From the NCBI GenBank assembly GCA_007449985.2, contig VIIQ02000218.1, positions 1-64,000 of the forward strand: 64,000 nucleotides of DNA. Direction: 5' to 3'. The stretch comes from Desmodesmus armatus. Its lineage: Eukaryota > Chlorophyta > Chlorophyceae > Sphaeropleales > Scenedesmaceae. The notes beneath the pieces are model-generated. The model ran no database searches. It was not told the DNA's origin and worked only from the letters and a program-made list of their open reading frames with translations. Shown piece by piece: positions 56,567-64,000 of this stretch; the stretch's first letter is position 1; the number at the start of each line of letters is the position of its first letter. Position numbers and translations under genes: made by a program.

Positions 56567-59005
56567 TCATGCTATGATCTGCCAGCAGCATACCCCGGAA
56601 CGGCCCAAAAGTGCAACACCCGCAGCACCGTCTGCACCAGCTGTGAACGAAGCAAGAGGTTCAACATCACCAGAACCATCCCTGCTGTTTGCCAAAGCCA
56701 GCACGTACTGCTGCCCTGGCTTCAGCCCAGCAAACGCAGCCTCTAGAGAGTCAGAAAAGGCCCCCTGGCTGTTGACTGCTACAGAGCTGAGCACTGTCTG
56801 CTTCGCTGGTGCCTTGCCGCTGTCGCTGCCAACCGTACTGGGTGCTACCAACTCGAAATGCAACGCACTTGCCGCCTTACGGGCCTCATCAGCAGGGGTT
56901 AGGTTTGCGGTACGGCTGCTGGTATTGACGTCGGGTACTGCGCGAGGCACGTACATCAAGGCCATAGGTGCCTGGGCACCAACATCAACCGTTGACAGCA
57001 CACGGTTGCTTGCGGTGTCAATGACAGCGACCGCATTGCCGAGCTGCAGACCGACGTACATGCGGGAGCCGTCGCCGCTTGGCCACAGCCCGTGGGGGTT
57101 GTCTGAGGTGTCGATTGTTGCGACAAGCTTTGGCTGGGGGCCTGTGGTGAAGACCTTGACCTGACGCAGGCCTCCGATGGTCACGTAAGCGAACTGGCCC
57201 TTGGGAGTGAGGGCAAAGTTGACGTGGTTGGTGATGGGGCCAGTCTCTAGCACTGTGAGTAGCTTGAAGGGCGGCTGGGCACTGAACACTTGGACGCGGC
57301 CGCTGTCCTTGAGGGTGAACCAGACCTGCGTGCAGCGAACGTACAAAAGCTGGGAGTTGAACGAGGCAAGAAGTGTGGACGTGGGCACTCAGCAGGGTGC
57401 TCCACCCAGTCTGAGACTCTGCGGCAGTTCCAGGGAGATGCCCTCACGCGACACCTTGATGATACATTAGCCGCACAACAACCATTACCAGCCACTGAAA
57501 GCGCAAATTGAAGCAGCGGCCTGCAGCTGACCAAGCACACTGCTGTAGCCTACAGTAACTGCGCACTGCCGCAGCGGCAGCCAGCCTACCTGGGAGCCAT
57601 CAGGGGTTGCTGCTATGTTTGGGCAGAACGTTGACACCTGCTTGATGCGCCCCACCATGCCGTAGGAGGCTGTGTCAATCACAACGGTCTCCGGGGTGAA
57701 TGAGGAGCACACGTAGGCGTACTTGCCATCAGGGGAGAAGATGATCATGCCAGGACCGTTGGGCACCTACGAATGGCAAGGGATGGCGATTGGGAGGCAG
57801 GGAGACGACAGGAGCAGCAGCCAGGTTGTGTCAGGGCACCGTCCACCAGAGGCTGTGCAGCCTACATAGCAAAGCTGCCAGCTTCGCGTGTGCCACTCCC
57901 AGTGTGCCACACCCAGCCTGGGTGTGCTGGATTGCTAGGTGTGCAGCAACACACTAGCTAGGTCTACAATCGCCTTGGAGGCGAGTGCCACTGGGAGCGG
58001 CTCCCAGCATTGATTGTTCACCTGTATGCGGCGCTTTGCCTGGTGTGTTGTGCCGTCCAACACCTGGATGTAGTCCTCTCCACGTACTGCCACCCACACC
58101 TCCCTGCAAGCCAGAAACATGCGGTGTGCGATGAATGACAGCCTGTCGCCAGGGGTGCCACAGCTGTACAGGCTGTGGTTGCATCTGCATGCCCTTGGAA
58201 ACCAGCATGGCATCCAACCATGGCTCACCCAATGTTCAAGATAATAGGCAGCACTAAAGTAAGCAGCACTGCTCAGCATCTTGTAGACTGCATGTTGGGT
58301 TGATTGGTTACAGTGCTGCTTGCAGGGCCTGCAAGTGCCTGGACTTAGGGTGACACCCTGTGACAGCGGCCCCTGAGTACGGCCGTTGCGTCAGACATCC
58401 CGGGCAGGGCTGTTGCATTCATTGCCTGCATTCCTTTTCAACTCCTGCAACTGCCCTGCTGCATTCAGCTCAGCCGGCAGTAGCAACTACTGCCACCAAA
58501 GAATCTCAGCACAATCACAGTTCACTACACAGTGCACGCGCCATCTGGATATCACAGATCGTTGCCGCGCACCTGCCATCTGGTGTCCACATCACTTCAT
58601 GGGGTGCCCTTCCAACATACTCCACATGCTTCACGGTGTTGTTGGCAGTGTCAATGAAAACAACTGCGTTGCTGGCCACTGCAACGGCAGCAAGTGTCTT
58701 CTGGTCTGGAGCAAAGCCCATGCCATGGATGAGGGACTGGCCTCTGTAGACAGCGGTGAGCGTCTCCTGCAGCTTTCCCCCCAGCTTGATAATGCCCAAA
58801 AGTGTATTTGTCGAGGGATCTATCACGCTTATGGCGTTGGAGGACTGTGCACTGAGATATAGTCTGTCTTGGGGCTGATTGCCAGGTTGGGTGCTGATGC
58901 TGCATAGGGGGGCTGGCCCGCACTTGCAGATGACATCAGAGCAGATGATATCAGAGCGAAGCAGGCCACTAGAGTCAGCCAAGAGAGCTGAAGAGCAGAG
59001 GTCAT
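56567..59005 (-). CDS. Secreted YVTN-type beta-propeller repeat protein
   Basis: Exons 59005-58573, 58103-58022, 57766-57590 and 57325-56567 are phase-consistent and give 483 residues if one base missing from a C run (plus-strand G run at 58871-58874) is allowed; this joins LAISPQ to DRLYLSAQSS. Residues 1-29 form a signal peptide (LVACFALISSALMSSASA). The body has repeated blade signatures: NAISVIDPSTNTLLG, NAVVFIDTANNTVKHV, DYIQVLDGTTHQAKRRI, ETVVIDTASYGMVGRI, GRVQVFSAQPPFKLL, AVAVIDTASNRVLSTV. A C-terminal domain (GLKPGQQYVLALANSRDGSG) resembles a fibronectin/anti-sigma-K-like beta-sandwich. It probably acts outside the cell or in the secretory path; the ligand is unknown. Confidence 0.82.
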
Positions 59006-60470
59006 ATCTGTCGGTTGGGCGGGGAAGTGCAACACAAAGCCAACCTGACAGTGCTGTAGTCCCTGCTGTAGTCCCTGATGTAGCTGAGGAAGTGACACAG
59101 GGACGGCAAGAACATGTAGGCGACAGGAAAAAACTGGGCGAAAAACCTATCTATATGGCATGGTATAAAATGCACCTCAAGAGAGTGATGCATATCTGGC
59201 TGTGTTCCTTTGGGCCCGCCTTTGGGCCCGACTGTTTTGTGTGATCACACCTTTGCCGCGGCCCGACTATGCTTTGTTTTTGTTGAATCGGTTACTCTCA
59301 TGTAGGTTTGGATTCCTGTTTGCCTCTCTGCGTCGCAACTGACGTCTGACACACTTCACCACCCATCATGGCTGGCCAACCTGTCTTCCCACTATGTAGC
59401 TGTATAAACAGCTGATTGAATCAATCAGATCGATGGGACGGCTGATATGATAAAATTCCTGCATCCATGCACGTTAGCCTGATTGTCCCTACCCGTGTGT
59501 TTGCACATGTGTACTGACGTACAGTACAGATTGGCACAGGCTGGTATGCTTGCATGCAATATTCATCAGAAGAAAAAGAAGAAAAACAGCAGGTTCACTT
59601 GAAGGTGCCCTGCATTGATGTTGCCATTGATGTTGTAAGTGGTCGCTGGCCACTGTACCCACTGGTGAAGTTCAACCCTTTACAGGGTGACAGCTGTCAC
59701 CCACCCTGCGTGGTGCTGCAACTGGTGCTGCGGTTGGTGCTGCCGCAGTTGAACTGGTGCTGCAGGCATGCACCGTGTCACCCCACCGCATGCGATCCAA
59801 TGGAGATACCTATTACAGATTGTGTCAGCAGTCCGTTCTTACCGTAAAGACTTTAATGTCAGCATGGTGGCCTTACCTTTAAAGTCTTTAACGATCAGAA
59901 TCAAACCTGCACGGGCATCACCAGCTCCAGACGCTCTGTCGACAGCATAAACACTACCCACAGCATATATAGGTGACTTCTTTCAACGCACACTACTAGT
60001 TGTGCCCCATCAGATGTACATGTGATGCATTGGCCGCCTGCTCCAGCAGCAGCCTTGTCTGATGATACGGAAAGGCGTGGATGAAAGAGAACTAATTTAT
60101 CATGGTTCCATTGGTCACGAGGGCACCCTGCAGCAGGAGTTGAGGCACATTCATGCATCTGTGCTTAGCACTGTGCTTCCTGTTGTAACTGTTTACCTTG
60201 GTAGCCACCTGCCACGTGCAGCAGCCATGTCTGTAGAGCATATTTTGGAGGTCATGTACAGAATGTTGCTGAAACCTTTGGGGCTGATGCCTCATTTGGG
60301 GGCGTTTCCGTCTGTCAACAACGTTGACCACCCAATCGTCTGTTCAAATGAAAGCGGCAATGCCGGGCATGGCAATATACAGCCTGCGTCAACGCTGACA
60401 GGAACCTGTTCTCATAGAGCGCGTTGGGGGTGACAATAGCGTCTCTGATCTCTCGTTTCGGTGTTGATCA
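59006..60470. other. Intergenic region
   Basis: Nothing supported. It holds the promoter side of the beta-propeller gene and possibly unseen 5' exons of the poly-Gln/Ala gene. Confidence 0.45.
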
Positions 60471-63400
60471 ATGTTGATGGGCTTCGTGAACGCTGGCATA
60501 ATCGCTGTGCACGCGGTGCAGTTGTGCTTCATACTCTTACTCTCACTTCCCACATTTCGTAGGCAACGCAGCCTTGTAGGTGCTGTACAGCAGTGTCAAC
60601 CACCTTCTGATGCAGGCAGCAGCAGCATGCAGCAGCACCAGGCACCTGATGATGTTACCTCGGAACTAGGGAAACTTTTGGATCCCAGCAGTACGGCACA
60701 GGATGTCACGCGGTTGTGCCAGGAAGGGCTGGACAACTATAGGAGATCACAGCAGCAACAGCAGGATCAGCCTGCCAACCCTGCGTCAGCAGCAGCTGCA
60801 GACAGATGTGCAACGTCTGCACCATATGGCTCCGCAGCCTCCACCTGCCCACGTGCACCAGCTGCAGCAGGAGCAAGGCAGGACCAGCAGCAGCAGCTGC
60901 AGCAGCAGCAGCATGTTGGAGCAGGTGGTGCTGTTGCAGCTGCAGCCTTTCTAGCAGCATGTGGTGGGGAGGCTGCCACCCTTCCAGCAGGTTCAGAGGG
61001 GCAAGACCAGCAGCCCGCGCGCGTTGCTTGTGGTGCGCGGGCTGCCCGCCTGAAAGAAGCCATGGTGCAGTACAAGCAGCACAAGCAGCAGGCACCTGAG
61101 TCGCATGCTGTTGCGCCACAGCAGCGCCAGGACAACCAGCGGCTGCAGCAGCAGCAGCGTAAGGCGGCAGTAGCTGCGCCCGCAGCAGCTGCAGTAGCAA
61201 CTGCATGTACGTCTGCCCTGCCTGCAGCAGCTGCACAACAGGTGCAGCATGAGGGGATTGGTGCTGCTGCTGCTGCTGCTGCTGCTGGCGGCGATAGCCA
61301 ACATCCAACAGTTGTTGCAGCAGCCCCATCGCAGCTGCAGCAGCCCCAGGCAGCAGGAGCTGCAACAACTACAGTGGAGGGCCCAGCCCCTGCTTCATGC
61401 ACAGACCAGCTACGGCAAAGGCTCGTGTTCTTAGAGGAGCAGATCGCGAAGCTCAATGCTGCGATGGCAGCGGGTGAGGATGATATCCTGGCAGCGGGCG
61501 GTGATGATACCCAATCAGCAGCAGACGCACAGCAGCAGCAGCAGCAGCAGCAGCATGTGCACCAACATGCTGGTGCACATGCTGCTGCCACAGGGGCCCC
61601 ATCAGCTGCACCCCTGCGGCAACAGCAGCAAGTCACTGCGGGCGCGGCGATCGCAGAGGGTATCTTAGCAGGCAGGAGTGTGGGCGGGGGCCCAGTGGCA
61701 GCGCTGGTGGCGTCAGAGGCAGCCATGGCTGCTGCTGCAGCAGCAGGTGGTGAGTGCACCGAGCCTACAGTGCAGCTTGGTGGGATGCAGGAGATGGACT
61801 ATGGGGATGCCTGCCAGCAGGACCTAGACCAGCAGCAGCAGGACCTAGCAGCAGTGCAGGCAGCTTCTGCTGCCGCAGCATCCGTGCCGGGAACAGGGCA
61901 GCAGCCAAAGCAGCAGCGTGGCTTGAAGAGGCCCCCACAATGCAGCAGCACCACCAGTAGCTTGCCACCGCCCAAGCGCAAAGCTGCTCACCATGCAGCT
62001 GCTGCCGCTGGTGCGGTGTCTGCAGCAGCAGCTGCGACAGCGGCGACAGCAGCAGCAGCGTACCAGGGCGGTGTGTTCCATGATCCTGGGCAGCAGCAGG
62101 CTGTCATCCAGGGTGCTGCTGCTGCTGTTGGGCCACTGGCAGGCTCAGGCCCTGCTGACAAGCCGCTGGCAGGCTCAACAGGGCACCTCAGGGATCCTGC
62201 AGCTGCTGCTGGGCCAGCATCAACAGCAGCTGAGCTGAAACAGCAGCTGCTGATGGCTCTGAGTCATATGAAGCAGTGCACCCAGCAGCTGATTCAGCTC
62301 CAGGCCAACCATGCTAGCACCGCAGATGTGCAGCAGGCCGTAGAACAGCTGAAGCAAGCAAGACAAAACCACAGCGAGCTCCAGCACCTGCTGAAAGCAG
62401 CTCAGCAGCAGCAGCAGCAGCAGCAGGACCAGCAGCTGCATGCAATGCAGATGCCGCCGCCTCCTCCGCGTCGGCAGCAGCAGCAAGTCACATCAGGCGC
62501 AGCAGCGCAGCAGCAGCAGCAACAGCAGCAGCAGGGGTCGGCGGGCGCTACTGTCCGATCGCCCAATGCTGCTGTGCCGCAAGCAGCACCTGGACAGCAG
62601 CAGCAGGGGTTGGGAGGGGCTACTGGTCGATCGGCTGCACCCGTGCGGCAGCAGCACGACGTGTCAGGCGCGGCGGCAGCAGCAGCGCCCAATGCTGCTG
62701 TGCCGCAAGCAGCACCTGGACAGCAGCAGCAGGGGTTGGGAGGGGCTGGTCGATCGGCTGCACCCGTGCGGCAGCAGCACGACGTGTCAGGCGCGGCGGC
62801 AGCAGCAGCGCCCAATGCTGCTGTGCCGCAAGCAGCACCTGGACAGCAGCAGCAGGGGTTGGGAGGGGCCACTGGTCGATCGGCTGCACCCGTGCTGCAG
62901 CAGCATGACGTGTCAGGCGCGGCAGCAGCAGCAGCAGCAGTGCCTGATGCTGCTGTGCCGCAAGCAGTGCCTGGACAGCAGCAACAGCAGCAGGGGGTGG
63001 CAGGCGCTGCGGCAGCAGCAGCTGCGGGCTCTGCTGGTGAGCAACCAGCTCCACCCATGCAGCAGCAGGGGGCAGCAGGCGCTGCAGGAGCAGCTGCTGA
63101 TGAAGACGATGACGTTGACGGCATTCCTTGGGATGTCGTGCAGATGCACAGCGAGGAGGTCATTTCGTTTGTGCGTGATCTGTTTGCGGGAGGTGTCTCA
63201 GCAGCTGATAGGCAGTACATCCTTCGGTTCCTGCGCTGCGACTACTCCCGTGACCCTCACGGCTGCAGCTCCCAGGCTTGCTGGTTCTGGAGTCACCTGC
63301 AGAAAATAGTCAGGCAGCAGCACATGAAGGAGCAGCTCACCTTCCGCGCCGCGTATGCGGGCAACAAGAAGCTGCAAGAGGGCGCCTACGTCGCGTTGTG

Positions 63401-63702
63401 GCTGAACGCGCTGGGCTCCCTGCACGTGGACGTGTCAGGCAACCTGGACCTAGACGGGCCCGTGGGTACAGCCTTGCAAGCGCTCATGGACGCCGTAGTC
63501 AAGACGTGCAGGCCTGGCGAACAGCCCACTGTCAGCATTCGTGCCCTGTCAGCGCGCAGCTTTCAGCCAGAGGATGTGCCGAAAACCACTGACCTCCGGG
63601 TGGACGGCAAGGCTGTCACAGGCGGCGAGGTCGTCAAGCTGGCTGTCACGCTGATCTTCAAGTGGTTCTCAGTAGCCCTGGAGAATGGGCAGCGTCACCC
63701 TG
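60471..63702 (+). CDS. Large poly-Gln/Ala protein, 5' end uncertain, continues past the right edge
   Basis: One very long open exon. An ATG at 60471 is available, but the stretch 60471-60562 looks like an intron end (pyrimidine-rich, then CGTAG|GC), so the true coding exon may begin at 60563. It ends at an excellent donor (G|GTAGGT at 63702/63703), and the gene leaves the window. Most of it is Gln/Ala low complexity. Residues about 695-830 contain four tandem 41-44-residue units (PNAAVPQAAPGQQQQGLGG...). The only folded-looking part is C-terminal (about 63,100-63,702): GIPWDVVQMHSEEVISFVRD, LRFLRCDYSRDPHGC, CWFWSHLQKIVRQQHMK, VVKLAVTLIFKWFSVAL. I do not recognise it firmly. A Gln-rich nuclear regulator is one possibility; the end weakly recalls TFIIS N-terminal helices. 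Confidence 0.65.
62562..63000 (+). repeat. In-frame minisatellite, about 125-bp unit, four copies
   Basis: Units start at about 62562, 62688, 62811 and 62943. The first three are nearly identical (AAVPQAAPGQQQQGLGG... APVRQQHDVSGAAA); the fourth is diverged and truncated. Unit length changes are all multiples of three. Confidence 0.92.
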
Positions 63703-64000
63703 GTAGGTGCACTCCGCATCATGCTACGTAGCTGGCCTGCTCACGTCCCTGGGCCAGCATGCCTTTGTCATGCCACCATACGGTCCAACACATCACTGCT
63801 GCAGTGGGGAAAGGGGTGCAGTGGGGACGTGTTGACTGTGGTGCGGTCACACATGCTCCCCGCGCCCATCACAGCATAATCTATGGCACTGTTGAGTGCT
63901 GTGAAATGTGTTCACCTTTGCTCTCATACCACATTCGCTGTGTCGTCTCTCCTCTGCACAAATGTCTGCTCCGCTTGTTCCGTCACAGTTGCTGAGTGTA
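63703..64000 (+). other. Probable intron of the poly-Gln/Ala gene
   Basis: This follows a strong donor. I cannot place the next exon within the window. Confidence 0.4.

Overview
This looks like nuclear DNA of a green alga, most likely a chlorophycean of the Scenedesmus/Tetradesmus type; the genus is my inference. The evidence is multi-exon genes with GT-AG introns of roughly 200-1,000 bp, CAG-rich coding sequence giving Gln/Ala/Ser tracts, pure G/C runs in introns, and chlorophyte-style MYND and leucine-rich-repeat (LRR) paralogue families. Eukaryotic housekeeping genes are interspersed. I saw no viral, plasmid or bacterial features, and no rRNA, tRNA or CRISPR.

Layout. Positions 1-1,075 (-) hold the first exon of a gene running off the left edge. 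Positions 2,292-9,230 (-) hold an eight-exon AAA-ATPase-like gene with an N-terminal SAP-like motif and a long disordered region. Positions 10,760-18,400 are a tandem duplication of an F-box-like/LRR gene: copy A reads through, copy B is damaged. A 5'-truncated LINE-type fragment lies between the copies. A 669-bp non-autonomous hAT element with an exact 8-bp target duplication sits at 18,727-19,395. Positions 19,946-24,628 (-) encode plastid-type histidinol-phosphatase, whose introns contain copies of its own exon edges. A short four-exon secreted protein gene is at 25,160-26,892 (+).

Positions 28,597-47,209 are a cluster of two interleaved families. There is LRR copy C (-, pseudogene) and LRR fragment D (+). 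There are also MYND-finger genes M1 (-), fragment M4 (+), M2 (+) and M3 (+). M3 is the intact reference: three exons, 1,080 codons. D is interrupted by a pure (CAG)34 tract, with a MYND fragment starting about 360 bp further on.

Positions 49,230-63,702 are again ordinary genes: a wax-ester synthase/DGAT-family acyltransferase (-), the tRNA 2'-O-methyltransferase Trm7/FTSJ1 (+), a secreted YVTN-type beta-propeller protein (-), and a large poly-Gln/Ala protein (+) that leaves the right edge.

Exon models were built by reading both strands and checking that donor and acceptor phases agree across every intron. Several conserved genes need one missing base, usually in or beside a G/C run, to stay open. 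That pattern looks like consensus error rather than decay. LRR copy C and M1 instead show shifts of mixed sign plus in-frame stops, which looks like real decay.
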